This document shows, one piece after another, positions 9,523 to 21,179 of a stretch of DNA of 64,000 nt. The stretch is taken from contig NC_058521.1 in the NCBI RefSeq assembly GCF_904849725.1, positions 430,422,676 through 430,486,675 on the forward strand. The letters are read 5' to 3'. The translations under genes were made by a program, and so were the position numbers. Source of the stretch: Hordeum vulgare subsp. vulgare. Its lineage: Eukaryota; Streptophyta; Magnoliopsida; Poales; Poaceae. The notes below the pieces were generated by a model. That model did not search any database, was not told the DNA's origin, and was given only the letters and a program-made list of their open reading frames with translations. How positions within the stretch are numbered: position 1 is the first letter of the stretch; each line of letters begins with the position of its first letter.

Positions 9523-9996
9523 ATGCCTTCCACCAAAATCACCGGCCGACTCCCACATAATCACTGCCGAAAGACATGGTGCACACAGTATAGCCAAGAT
9601 CTCAAGGAGAATTTGATAGCAGAGAAGCAATCACAACCGCAAGCACGGATGAGGCCGCAATGGTTGCCATGTGTGCCAACCCCCATATCCTGGAGCAGCA
9701 CCTCATCGTCAAGGCCATCGTTAACGCCTCACGCACAGACACTGCTACGCGGTTGGCTACTTTAAACAACAGCTTGTGCTGTTTTCTTGAGTGCTCCACT
9801 CGTGCCTTCGACAACGACTATGAGTTGTTTTCTCTGTGTGCCCATGTTTTCCTGTGCTCCAGACCCACAGGTTGGTGCCCTGATAGGCTCAGTCCACTCA
9901 CCAAAACAAGTAGTGCACCCACGATGTGGAGGCCTCGCCCTCTTCCAAGCCCATCTTTATCGATATCTCCGACGACGAGGAATTGCTTGTCTTTAG
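9523..9996 (+). pseudogene. Decayed N-terminal exon upstream of a B3-like domain
   Basis: Several frames show short protein-like stretches separated by shifts: one starts with ATG at 9523 (MPSTKITGRLPHNHCRKTW), another around 9660-9800 reads MVAMCANPHILEQHLIVKAI, and one near 9950-10000 reads SSKPIFIDISDDEELLVFRL. The acidic IDISDDEE stretch resembles linkers that often precede DNA-binding domains. A C/T-rich leader lies upstream. A B3-like segment follows about 0.8 kb downstream, so these may be exons of one dead gene. Domain identity of this part is unknown. Confidence 0.3.
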
Positions 9997-10635
9997 GTTA
10001 AATACTAATGACCTATGTTCAGCTACCTACGCCTGTTAAGCATGTTTGGTTTACCTATTCCATGTGTTTATCCTGCCTTCCTTAAGAAATTGTAGTGAAA
10101 TATGCAATTTAATGCAACTATGCAATCTGATCTTCTAGTATGTTCTACTGTGCAATGTGATGCTGAGTCAACTGTTTGGTACATTTGTTTTGGTGACCAT
10201 CTACAATATGATGTTCGATTGTTATTGGTACAATTTTGTATTGTTGTGCGTGTGAGAAGTACATCGAAATTGGACATGTGAAACATACAATTGCTATATT
10301 TCATAGTTCTTAGGATGCTTGGCTTTTCCGTGTGCTTAATATGTTGATCTGCAATGCGTTTATTTTTTCTTTACATATTTTACTGATAGCATGCCAAATG
10401 AAACTTATAACCTGATCAACATCTATCTTAAATACGCTACACGAACAATGGGGGACACTAAAGTTTACCATCGAGGTTTGCACATTTTTTATCCTTTGGC
10501 TAATAGCACATTATTTTACAATTGCAGGAACCATTCTAATATTTAGGTTTCTAATAATTTGGTCTTGCACATGTAGGTCCCGCTGTAAGATGTTTAGACC
10601 CACTATTCGACCCATTTTGCATATGGGGAAATGAT
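9997..10635. other. Spacer or former intron, AT-rich
   Basis: Lies between the two gene-like pieces. It carries no ORF of interest and no recognised repeat, which fits an intron but does not prove one. Confidence 0.25.
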
Positions 10636-10817
10636 GTGTTCATGAATATTAGTGAAATCAAGAAACTCAGGAAGATTGTTAAGATAAATAAACTAGTAAT
10701 GAAAAACAACAAGATGTTTGTTTGCACAATGAAGAAAACATTAGTCAATTATAGGATGGTAATATCTATTTTACCGTGTCTTTTTCCCTTTGCGACATTC
10801 CTTTATGCATATATTTG

Positions 10818-11075
10818 TTTAGAGTCCTTTCCAAAGCAGTTCGTCGATGAGTATGTCTCGAACCACCTGTATAGTCAAGAGGTGATGAAGATATTCATAC
10901 AACACCCATAATATAATCTTGAAGTTTTCCTCATGAGGATCAAGGATGGGCAGGCAACCATCACACGCACTGGCCTAAAATTGCAAGGACCTTCGACATC
11001 AGTGAAGCCTCAGTATTTTCCTTCAGCTTCAACAGTTTTCTAATCGAGATTCATCTGTCTATTTACCGTCTATGA
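10818..11075 (+). pseudogene. B3-like DNA-binding domain remnant (REM type)
   Basis: The translation reads SFPKQFVDEYVSNHLYSQEV, a TAA stop at 10909-10911, then YNLEVFLMRIKDGQATIT in the same frame. One base is then lost and the next frame reads WPKIARTFDISEASVFSFSF. This follows the order of a plant B3 domain: 'P..fv..y....' strand, 'W.V.l' strand, 'gw..Fv.d..l..gd...F' end. B3 domains bind DNA in plant transcription factors. The upstream ATG at 10636 extends the frame but that part is not B3-like. With one stop and one frameshift it cannot encode a complete domain. Assignment is from pattern alone. Confidence 0.45.
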
Positions 11076-11699
11076 TGCCACTTTCCAAAGATTTTGGATC
11101 TTGCATGTGCAACTTGGTCATGTCGTGTAATTGTGTAGCTAGGTAGTATATGCCTATATGATGTTGTACACTGATGTATTTCAAATATGAAATCTTGATT
11201 TCCGTAATACGGATATGAAATATATTGTTTGCTTGATATGAAGTGTCAATTTGATTACTAACTAGATAATAAATAATAGAGCAATTATGCTAAATATTGG
11301 GGTTTCCTATTTCAAACGGTTTGTCATACAACACCATGAGCGATGTACTCAACAAACCCACATGGTTTCTGGAAAGTTGGCATGTTGGATCAGTGAACAA
11401 TCACACACAACTTTCAGCCAACATTTGTGCATTAGGCCATGCTTTCACAAACGTTTTCAATAAAAACTGGGTGTCTTGTGCAATACGAATGGAGACATAT
11501 CTTTGGGATTCCCTCTGTGGGGTGCTAAGCATATCTCACACGACCTTCCCAATATGTCTATTTGTGATGGCCCTTCCAATTGCACACGTTATATTATTGT
11601 CCATCATGTATGACCGGGAGCAGGCATCGCCAACGATTTATATTGGTCATGTCGGATAGCCCCCTATCACCCATATAGGGGGTAAAAGTGTTTGTATAG
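11076..11699. other. Unassigned spacer with a short perfect hairpin
   Basis: An ORF at 11297-11659 (+, 120 codons) has no recognisable domain. At 11660-11682, ccccctat...ataggggg forms a perfect 8-bp stem with a 7-base loop. No function is assigned. Confidence 0.3.
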
Positions 11700-12497
11700 C
11701 AGCCGCGTGCACTAGTGACTCTTCTCGATGACAAACTCAGACATGATAGCAATTTCAAGCAACAAAACTAGCAAGTGAAACAAGCAAAGCAAGTAAACAA
11801 GCAAAGATAAATATTTTTTTATTTTTGATAATTTTAGGCAAGCAAATATAAAGGTAAATAAAATTAGAAAAAGTGAATGATAATTTGTATGAAGGAACCT
11901 GATAGGAATTTGATGATGTCTCCCTAGCAACAGCGCCAAAAATTATTTCGCCTACTTCTAAACTGCGTTGGGTTTTCCCCCGAAGAGGAGAGAAGATGCA
12001 AGATGGTAGAGATAACTATTTCCCTTAGTGAGAACCAACATTATCAAACCAATAGGAGAATCACAAAAACTCTCGTCGTGAGAACCTACACATAGAACCC
12101 AACACGGGCAAGAGGGTTCTCAAGCCCCTTGAACTCGTTACTTGCAAGGATTAAACATTGATAGATATATAATATAAATATAAAATAAAATAACAAAAGA
12201 TAAATGGAATAAATATTTTAAGGGTTTTAGTAATATATTTTATGTATACCCGGCGGGCATAGTTTTCGCTAGATTCTTCTCTCTCGAACATAACATGCAA
12301 CGGGTAGACAAATTACTTTTGGGAAATTCATAGAATAGTGCATAGTTAGGAAATATTTATTTATGAAAATGACCATGTATATATGAATCACGTTCATAAG
12401 CAAGTAAACCGACTCTTGCCTGCATCTACTACTATTACTCCACTCATCGACTGCTATCCAACATGGATCTAGAGTATTAAGTATGAAACAGAGAAAT
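11700..12497 (-). mobile_element. Decayed 5' end of an Athila-type element: leader, PBS and LTR piece
   Basis: On the - strand an LTR remnant (about 12497 to 11940) is followed by a primer-binding site, tggcgctgttgctaggga (11921-11937), and a leader (about 11920-11700) rich in caagcaa-type repeats. The LTR part contains the phrase ggttttcccccgaagaggag (read on +), common in Triticeae gypsy LTRs. The outer part is missing; it appears to be cut at 12498 by the next LTR. No gag remains. Confidence 0.5.
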
Positions 12498-13640
12498 TGT
12501 AACATCCCAAAATTCTAAATTTTGGAATGTTATATTAAATAAATAAATATGAATGTTTGTTCAATTGATGTGTGATTGATAGCTTGAAATTGCGTGGAAT
12601 TTGAAACTTTTGGATGTTGAATGAGCGGGAATAAAAAGACCTTCACAAACTTTCATACTTGCACTTTGATCTCCATGAATTCAGAATTCACTTCATACCA
12701 AAAGCTTAGAGTGAATAAGACATGACTTCTTCCATTTAAATAAATAAAAAGGGATGTGAAAATATATGAATTCTGTTTGAAAATATTTCTAATTCAAAAA
12801 GGTTATGCAAATCGACGAGTTTTGGAAGATATGATAAAATGACTTCTTCAAATCACAAGTTAGAGAGTTGGAAGTTTCGAAGAAATATTTTGAAAGCCAT
12901 CTTGAAGTTATTTGAATTTCTAAATTTCAAATTATGTGGAAGTTATTCAAAATGAGAAGAGTAATATGAAACTTCAAAAATTCAGTGGGCATTTGAAATA
13001 TATTTGGCAAATAAAAAATAGAAAAGATTTGAAAGTGGTATGGAAATCAAATTCAAGACCACTAAGGAGTTATTTGTTTTTTATTCAAATTATTTTTGTC
13101 CTAAAACTAAAATATAGAAATAAGGAAAAATGATTCCATTCAATGAAAAAATGGGATATAATAAGTTTGAAATCATTTTGGTATTTAAAAAAAAATTTAT
13201 TGATTTTAAATTTAAGAGTACCTCGTTGGCATTATTTGCATTTGTGTGAACTTTATTTGACTTTGAAAATTAGTTCATGTTTAAGGAAATCTTTTCCTGA
13301 TTTTTTTATAGATAATATGTCTATGCAAAACATTTATTTACTTAATTTTATTCATTTTATTCTCTATTTTTTATTAAAAATATGGACAAAATGGATGAAG
13401 CCCCATGGCCTGCAATGCCCATGAGGACAAGCGCGAGCAAACCCACCCAAATCGCATCCAAACCAAACACACACTCTTCTTCCCTAATCTCTCTCACTAC
13501 GTGCGGGACCCACCATGCTCGACCGAATACCGTGTTGCCTTTTCCTTCCCCGCTCCTCCTTCCTTTCTCGCCGGCACCGCAGCGGCAACCCACAACCCCT
13601 CTGATTTCTTCCTTCCTAGCTTGCCCCCTCCTCTACACCT

Positions 13641-13651
13641 ACGTGACTATA
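13641..13651 (+). promoter_or_regulatory. Likely TATA box of the large LTR
   Basis: gactatataag followed by a C/T-rich leader and cooler GC content, as expected for the U3/R junction. The solo LTR has a similar ctataagaac near 47205. Confidence 0.5.
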
Positions 13652-14635
13652 TAAGTCGAGCCCCTCCCACACATGTTCCTCGCAAAACCGCTCAACACAA
13701 ACCCTATGGAGCTTGCCTATTACTCCCTAGAGTTCCAAGCACCGCTGCACCTCCATTGCCACGCCTCGCTCGCTCCCGACGTTACCAACCCCCGTCTTCA
13801 CCACCATCGTCACGGTCGTGCTCACCTTTACCGTCTCGACCTCACCGCCGATGCCGGAGACCCCCAGAGACCTCGCTCGCATCACCCCAAGCCTCCACCT
13901 GCATCGAACCCTCGTCGGAGCCCTACACCTCACCGCTGTAAGGCCCAATCTACCCCCATCATCTAAAACGCAACGACTTAGATTAGAAGTTTTACACCGC
14001 GAAACATTTTCTGCTAAATATCGGCCACCCGCCCATATCCATGCTCGCCCATGCGAAAGCCCACTTAGATCATGCCACATGTACCCTAGCCGGTGCGTGA
14101 GTTTTCTGTTCTTTTCTGTTTTTATTTCTTTTCCGATTTATTTATTATTTTGTTTTCTTAATAACTATTAGGATTTATAATGTTTTTGAGTGATTATTTT
14201 TGCATAAGGTTGATAATATTATGTAGTTTCTGTGAGATCCAATAGTTTTCAAATTTGGGTGGTTTAAATTTGAATTTGATCAAATTTGGTTCAAACACTA
14301 TATTCCGAATATCTTGAGTTTAAAAATATTTTTTCAAATGTATATTTTTTGCTCCTAGCCACTTGTTGGATTGTTCTGTAGTAGGTTTAACTTGGGTAAT
14401 TTTAGAATAATTTTAATTAGAGTTTTAGAAAATACAACACTGTTTTGACTTTTTTTTCTTAAATCTTGTACTTCTAATTGATTTCAATTATTTTTATTTT
14501 TGTCACTTTTTTTTGACCGGCTACTGTAGGGAAAACCCCCCACAGCCATTTTTCTGTATTCCCAACTATGAAAGCTGTATGTACAAGAGGAGTTGTAGAA
14601 TGTACAAAAGGGGGAGGAGCAAAGGAATACAAACC

Positions 14636-15085
14636 TCAAGGAGGCAAAAAGGAAATCCATTTAAGGAGATCATCCCTGAAACTAGCCTTAATTCTATGAG
14701 CTAACAGAGAAATATCATGAATAAATCCATATCTCCATTTCCTGAACTTTGGCTGCTCCTGGTTGAAGACCTTTGCATTTCTGGTAGTCCAGATATTCCA
14801 ACAGGCAGTGAAAACTACCTCAGCAAAGAAAGGGTTAGGGAAGTCCTTTCTAGACGCAACAGTAGCACTCCACATAGATGACCCCTGCCAAGTGATCTGC
14901 AGGTAATTCCAGACCCTAGTGCTGAATAGGCAGTTGAAGAATAAATGATCTCTGTCTTCCTTGACTCGAGCATGGCATAAAACACAAAGGTTAGAATCAG
15001 AGACCTTCCAGTGACGCCTTTCCAGCATATCCTGAGTGTTCAGCCTGTCCATGATAAGCATCCAGGCGAACATCTTAATCTTCAT
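14636..15085 (-). pseudogene. LINE C-terminal zf-RVT-like region
   Basis: Contains MKIKMFAWMLIMDRLNTQDM followed by CVLCHARVKEDRDHLFFNC, the Cys/His cluster (C-x2-C, then H and C) of the zinc-binding region found after reverse transcriptase in plant LINEs. It is separated from the RT frame by stops and shifts between 15086 and 15671, where only short pieces of the linker (such as 15211-15441) remain open. Confidence 0.75.
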
Positions 15086-15671
15086 AGTACAGCAGCTTTT
15101 CCAGATCCAGTTGAGTAAAGGATTAGGTACAATACTGCTATGAACATGAGCATAGTATGCCTTGGCTGTGTAGACCTTAGCATCCTTACCCCATACCCAT
15201 CTTCCGAGGCCTAATGATCAAGGTCCAGGTCCAGAAGCAAAGATTGGACCGAAGTCAGTTCCTGATAAGCTTGAGCAGACAGTGGGAGGTGAAACATGGA
15301 AAGCATACTGTCATGAGAAAAAGCAGCAAAGACCTCTTGAGCTGTGCAGAAAGGGTCAGCCACAAAGGAGAACAATCTTTGGAATCTGGCTGCGAATGGC
15401 ATAATTGATTTTCCAATTAACCAGGAGTCAGACCAAAACATGAAGGAGTCACCCTTGTTAGGCAGAACATAGGTAACTGATCTAAATTTGTCAAGACGTT
15501 TGCAGATGTCCTTCCATCAAAAGGAACCACAAAGTGCAGTGCCCTGAGGTACAGTATTATGATAGTAAGTGTTCCAAATCAGATGAACCCAAGGGATATC
15601 AGCATGATTAAGGAATTTATCAGCATGTTTGAGCAGGAGTGCTTCATTCTGAACTGCTAAATTCATAATCC

Positions 15672-17318
15672 CTAACCCCCTCTATTTTTAGGCCTGCACA
15701 CCAGAGGCCAAGCAGCAAGAGAGGGTGCATGATCATTCCCATTTCTTCTCCATAGATATTGCCTTTGAATCCTCTCCAATTGCTTTAGTATACCTGGTGG
15801 TATATCCAGGCTGCATAGAAAGAAAATGGGAACAGCAGATAGTGCTGAGTTTACATATTGCAGTCTTCCCCCCTGAGCAAGAAAAGAGGAACTAGCACTG
15901 AGTCTTCTTTCCATGTTATCCACCAGAGGCATGAGATCAATGATTCTAGGTTTAGTTGTCCCAACAGGCAGTCCCAGATATGTGAAGGGTAGAGAACCCA
16001 ATTTGCAACCAATGGAGTCTGCCAGGTCCTGCAGATGCTGAGGAGAAGTGTTGACAGGTAGGAGTGCAGATTTGTGATAATTCACCTGTAATCCACTGGA
16101 CTGGGAGAAAAGCAAGAGCATTTTCTTAAACTGCAACAATTGTGATTTATCAGCTGGTAGGATGATAAGAGTATCATCAGCATATTGCACTATAGGGTAA
16201 TCCTTATCATGACAAGGTATAGGCAGTTGTATCAGCCCCTCCACCAGCAGTTGATTAACCAAAGTTTGCAGAAAATCAGCAGCAATAGCAAAAAGCAGTG
16301 GGGACATTGGATCTCCCTGCCTGACACCTTTCCTACACATGAACTTCTTTCCAGGCACACCATTGATAAGTACTGAAGAAGATCCAGAGGTTAGTAGCTG
16401 CCTAACCCAAAGGATCCATCTATCATTGAAACCCTTGTGCTTAAGAATCTGGAAGATGAATTCATGCTCCACGGAATCAAATGCCTTTTCAAAATCTAGC
16501 TTAAGAATAACTATAGGCTTCTTGGATTGATGACATTGGTGCAGATACTCAAGAGTCCAGCCCACACAATCTTGAATGGTCCTAGATTTGATAAAACCGT
16601 ATTGATTCTTGTGAAGACATTTCACAATCTGCAACTGTAGCCTATTAGCAAGCATTTTTGACAGAAATTTGAGACCCATTCCCGTAAGGGATATTGGTCT
16701 ATAATCTCCCACATGTTCAGGTGATCTCTTCTTTGGAATGAGTGTAATATAGGAAGAGTTCATGTTTACCAGCTGGGCCTGTCCAGCATGAAATTCAGCA
16801 GCAAGCTGGTAAAACTCAGGGGAGATAATGTGCCAGCATTTCTTGAAAAAAAGCACATTGAAACCATCAGGCCCTGGAGCTTTATCAATGGGCATATCCT
16901 GCACAGTCTTATCCATTTCAGACTTGGAAAAAGGTTCTGTGAGAATGTCTAGGCCCTCCACCTCATTCAACAGGGATTGTAAGTCAAATGCCATATTAAT
17001 TCCAAGAGAAGTTCCCATTCTATCCTTGAAAGATGCCCAGAAGCATGCCGCAATTTGATCATGATCAGTGATGATAGAACCATCATTTAACTTGAGAGAG
17101 GCAATGGAATTCTTCCTATATCTCTCAGTGGCCATAGCATGAAAGAACTTAGTGTTTTCCTCACCAACCTTAACAAATCTGATAGTGGCCCTCTTCTTCC
17201 AGTATAGGCACTGAAGGTGTAGAAGATGTTCCAAATGTAGTTTGATAATTTTCCTGAAGTTAGCTTCTGGTCTGAAGAGGGACCTCAAATCTTCAAGCTC
17301 ATCCAAGCATAGCACCAC
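15672..17318 (-). pseudogene. LINE reverse transcriptase
   Basis: A 548-codon frame with the non-LTR RT order: [18 protein letters not shown] (about 141-158), [60 protein letters not shown] and the catalytic YADDTLIIL, then [10 protein letters not shown]. The enzyme copies LINE RNA at a nicked chromosomal site. The catalytic Asp pair is intact, but the protein lacks a continuous link to the endonuclease upstream (frame breaks at 17319-17600) and to the C-terminal region downstream. Confidence 0.9.
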
Positions 17319-17348
17319 TTGATTACATCTGGAAATAAAAAAATTTAA

Positions 17349-18232
17349 CTAAGACAGAGACGTCTGCCATTTCTTTAGAGCCTGCCGAAGATGCTTCATC
17401 TTATCCATGATAACAGCAGAGATGTGTGTCTTTCTTGAAGGAATGAGCCAGGATTGTTGTACACATTCTGTGAAGCCCTCCATTTCAACCCAGTAATTTT
17501 CAAAGCGAAATAAGTTGCATTTGGGGATGGAGGTGTTAACAGTGACTACACAGGGCACATGATCAGATGCAGTCTTTGCCAGAGGAAGCACTTGGGTAAG
17601 AGGATAGGAGGAGATCTAGTTGGTTGATGTAAAGAACCAGTCCAGCTGCTCCAGAAGAGGGGTGTCCTGCATATTGGACCAAGTGTAAGATCTGCCTTTG
17701 ATGGGAAGCTCCAACAATCCCAGATGCCAATAATTTCACTGAAGATGAACATGTCATTCACATCAGCCCCAGGGAGGTTTCTGTTGTCAGGAGATCTTAT
17801 GAAATTAAAGTCCCCAAGAAGCAACCAATTAGCCCCAGTGGGGATATCAAGATTGTAAAGCGAGCTCACAAAAAGATCACGGGCCTCCCCTTGACATGTC
17901 CCATAGACATTAACTAAAGTCCATGATTCACCCGTGTGATTTGAGGTAAAGGAGATGATCAAGCCGTATGGGGTGCATTCTACTAAATGACCAGTGAGAA
18001 TGGATGAGTTCCAAAGGGTGATGAGCCCTCCTGATGCACCCCTGGAAGGGGAGTAAGCAAATTGATCAAAGCGTTTGGGGCAGAAACCTTTAACTGCGCG
18101 AAACTCAATAGACTGCATTTTTGTTTCCATCAAGCAGACCACCGAAGCAAGGCTCTCATCAATCTTGTTACGGACTGCCCGTTGCCTATGATCCGAATTT
18201 AGGCCACGCACATTCCAGCACAACACACTCAA
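17349..18232 (-). pseudogene. LINE apurinic-like endonuclease
   Basis: Starts MSVLCWNVRGLNSDHRQRAV, followed by VVCLMETKM and GANWLLLGDFNFIRSPDN, the metal-binding motifs of the exonuclease-endonuclease-phosphatase fold. The final catalytic motif SDHVP lies in another frame (ORF 17349-17591, TASDHVPCVV), so a frameshift falls around 17600-17700. The domain would nick target DNA to prime reverse transcription. Confidence 0.85.
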
Positions 18233-18396
18233 CTTCTCGTGGAACGACTATCCATTGCAGATCATAGATATGGCAAAAGCAAGGCTATGTAATAGCCACT
18301 GCAACCAAAGTTCCAAACACCAAAAGACAACGCAAGCAGAAGTTCGACAGTACATAGAACCAGTACAGTAATAGCTAAACATGGATGGATTAAACA

Positions 18397-18585
18397 TTAG
18401 AAGACGATGGCGCAGAGTCAGCAGGATCTTCCATAAGTCGATCCACCGTAAGCTTCTCAGGGGCTATGCCAAGTGACTGCCCTACCTCCTGAATCACTGG
18501 GATAGGAGTGGCACGAGGTACTTGAGCATCTTCAGTCTCTTGGGACGTAGAGGACATAGGCTTGGCCTTGGGCTTCCTCTTCTAT
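18397..18585 (-). pseudogene. LINE ORF1 C-terminal tail
   Basis: From the truncation point the - strand reads KRKPKAKPMSSTSQETEDA and ends in SSSNV and a stop, about 160 bases before the endonuclease ATG. The position and the basic start fit the end of a LINE ORF1 RNA-binding protein. The rest was lost by 5' truncation. Confidence 0.5.
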
Positions 18586-19905
18586 ATTTTTGTCACTTTT
18601 GACAAATTATTTGATGTTTCTCTTAGTCAATAGTAGCCCCTTTTATTTGGTAGCTAAAATAATGTTCTATATTTTTGTTTCTTTTGTTTATATATTGGTC
18701 ATAAATAGGGTTTTATGAAAGCTTTTTATTTGTTTCTTTTTGCTATTAAATATTTATGAAAACTACTTTTTGTTTATTTATTGGTTTTAGTTTTTATTTT
18801 TTGTTAAATTAGTTGCATGACCTTTCTTTTGAGATTTAATTAGGAAAAAAGTTAATTTGTTATAGTAAACTCATATAATTTTCTTTAATAGCTACTTTGA
18901 AGTTTTCTTTTGAAGTTTTCATGGGATTATTGTTTTTATTTTTCTTATAGATTTATTTGATGCTTTTATTGTTGGTTTTATATTGATTGTGAGTACGGTT
19001 TCTTATATGAATGTTGTGTTTCACTTCATAGATTTTCATCGGAGAGTGACAAATAGTTCTATCAATTTATTTCTAAGAGCGATATAATATTCATCAAGTA
19101 ATACTGGGAAAGTTCCCTTTGACGAAATGTTCATACCTATGTTTTATTTCTTTTAGTGTCACCTTTTTGTTACTTACTATAGTAGGTATATGAATCTTGT
19201 AGTTGGGCCATCCGGTTCTCAAACATTAGGCAGTGCGAGGACATAAACGGAGGGACTGAATCTTGTGGGAGGGGGAGTGCGCAAAACTGTGGAGAGTATT
19301 AACCTAATCGATTAGGGGTGTCCCCGGTTATAGACAACTTGAGCCTCTAGAATTGGATCTATCTAGGAACTCTCAACACCATACTGATAACTAATTGTGG
19401 GCAACTTATGATAATTGTGGGTTGTGAGACATCAGTTGGTGAAACCATGTCATTGTAGACAACTAGAAAGTGAAGACTCTTGAATTATTCCTTTGTTGTA
19501 AGGAAAATAAAACCAATTTTTATACGAAAACTCATAATAGAGCCTCAAAACCATATTGCATATAAAATAGTCTTTTCATTTGTTTCTATTGTGGTGTTGA
19601 CACTACATTCAGTGTACTAACCTACACGGCTACAACATATCATGTTGCGGGATTTCTTCGACGGGTAAAAGTTATGATATAGAGTTACGATCTACACTCA
19701 ACTTACCATTGGCATTGATGGGACTTCACACCCTTATGCTTTGCTTCCGCAGTGATATATAAGGTATACTCTGGATCTTCAGTATTTCTTTTACATGTAA
19801 TGTTATGATATTTCGTGGAAGTATTGTGTGTGCCAACATACTAATCCAGGGATGGCACATAAAGCACAAAGGCACGGATTCATATGGGTCAGGTTGCTAC
19901 AGATA

Positions 19906-19920
19906 TGGTATCAGAGCACA
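19906..19920 (+). other. Primer-binding site (initiator Met tRNA type)
   Basis: tggtatcagagcaca begins four bases after the LTR end, matching the site complementary to plant initiator tRNA-Met. It shows that the LTR at 12498-19901 is a 5' LTR of an element on the + strand. Confidence 0.75.
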
Positions 19921-20173
19921 TATATAATGTAGGACGTGACCCCAGAAAATGTTTAGAAATAGAAAGACCCTGGTGGGAACAACTTTTACTTTAAACTACT
20001 CTCATAAGCTTTGAATTCTATTATTGAACCATCCTTACTTCAAATTATAGATGAAGAATTACATCCTGAACGAAAGAGAACACTATGAGGATATTATTGG
20101 TGGCCCATTCTTTCTGGTGCTTGTCATTCTAAGACCTTGGGTCGAGAGCTCTTGTTAGTGGAAGAGAGTTGTA
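19921..20173 (+). other. Truncated leader of the large-LTR gypsy element
   Basis: About 250 bases of probable internal leader before sequence changes at about 20174. No gag remains, so the element is cut or deleted here. Confidence 0.4.
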
Positions 20174-21075
20174 AGACCTGAGACCGACGCTCCAGAAAAT
20201 TCCCTTTTTATTCTGTTGTTGCCATGTGATTTATTTGGTTGTTTCATGCAGCATCGCATCATGCGCATCATCCACATTGCATCGACCCTTTGTTGTCGTC
20301 ATTGCTTTCAAAACTCGCATCCGTTATTAGTTGCCAGTTTATTCATCAAAGGTTTAATTGTTTAAAAAATTGTTGCCGGGCCACAAGCCTCCTTCTCAGC
20401 TCAGCCCAATGACCACTACACTTCCCACTAGACCCACCCAACACCTCGCCATTTTCAGAGTCATCAGATCGCAATCCTATGTCCAAAAACTGTCTAGAAA
20501 CCCTAGTGTCCAACTGCTATAAATAGGATGTGATCCCTACCTAAAATAGATAGCCTACCCTAACCTACCATAAATCATAGTCACCGCCATCTCCGTGGGT
20601 TTCAGTGCCAAACCAACCAGCCACGAGCTCCATACCACCAACCGACACATCCCAAGCCCACTCATTTTGGACCGTCGGATACCAGATCGGACGACCCTGG
20701 ATGCATCCAGCCTACCACGGTGCCCTGCTCGATCTGGATCGAGAGTAACCGATCCCGAGCTCACCAGTGATCCGTGCACCTTCATGTCATGCCGACCAGT
20801 GACCCGCATGACCACCGTATCCGCCGCGTGAGGCCAAGCCTCGCCGCCCCATCTCTCATATCTTCCTTTCCCTCTTGCTTCCTATCATCTCTCCCGAGTC
20901 GGCTTCGTGGTGCAGGAGCATCATGGCCGGCAGTGATAGCAGCGCGACTCCTCCTGGAGCTCACCACTGTCGTTCGCGTCGGCCATATCGCCTCGCAGCC
21001 TTGTCGATCGCAGCCACCTCGTCTACGCCCGCAAGCCAAGCTCTGTCCGCCGTGTTTCCATGGACCTCCCGCTAA
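20174..21075 (+). repeat. LTR-like unclassified repeat piece
   Basis: Starts tgtaagacctgagaccgacg, as a TG-type LTR end would, and carries a TATA-like ctataaatagg near 20517 followed by a GC-rich leader-like region. No matching second copy or TSD was found in the window. Small ORFs on both strands (20555-20815, 20774-21115) overlap and have no recognisable domain. Confidence 0.35.
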
Positions 21076-21179
21076 TATGATATGTTTATGTTTACTTATT
21101 TACATTACATACTAATTAAGTGCCAACTAAACTAAAAAAAATTGCGACCACAATTGCATGGCCAAATAATGGCCCTACC

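Larger units (their letters stand above)
14511..18585 (-). mobile_element. L1-type LINE, 5'-truncated
   Basis: A perfect 15-bp direct repeat, atttttgtcactttt, flanks the insert at 14496-14510 and 18586-18600, showing target-primed integration into the LTR. On the - strand it runs from the end of ORF1 (about 18585) through endonuclease (18232-17349), reverse transcriptase (17318-15672) and a C-terminal zinc-knuckle region (15085-14636), ending at a short A run (T on +) near 14511. Frames are broken, so it is dead. Full L1 elements in plants are longer because of the 5' region missing here. Confidence 0.9.
12498..19901 (+). repeat. Large gypsy-type 5' LTR (about 3.3 kb) split by a LINE
   Basis: Starts tgtaacatccc at 12498 and ends aggttgctaca at 19901, with a primer-binding site four bases later. 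Removing the LINE and one target duplication leaves about 3.3 kb. The same family occurs as a solo LTR at 46438-49448: both open with 'catcccaaa..ttttggaatgtta' and both end after 'catactaatccagggatggcaca'. A TATA box lies near 13645. Predicted ORFs inside (for example 13405-13941) are low-complexity C-rich frames and not genuine. I cannot name the family. Confidence 0.7.

Noticed and set aside
11297..11659. 120-codon + strand ORF
   Set aside because: Composition looks random, no domain recognised, in unassigned spacer.
13405..13941. 178-codon + strand ORF rich in Pro and Ser
   Set aside because: Low-complexity C/T-rich LTR leader read in one frame; the frames at 13673 and 13818 are equally open.
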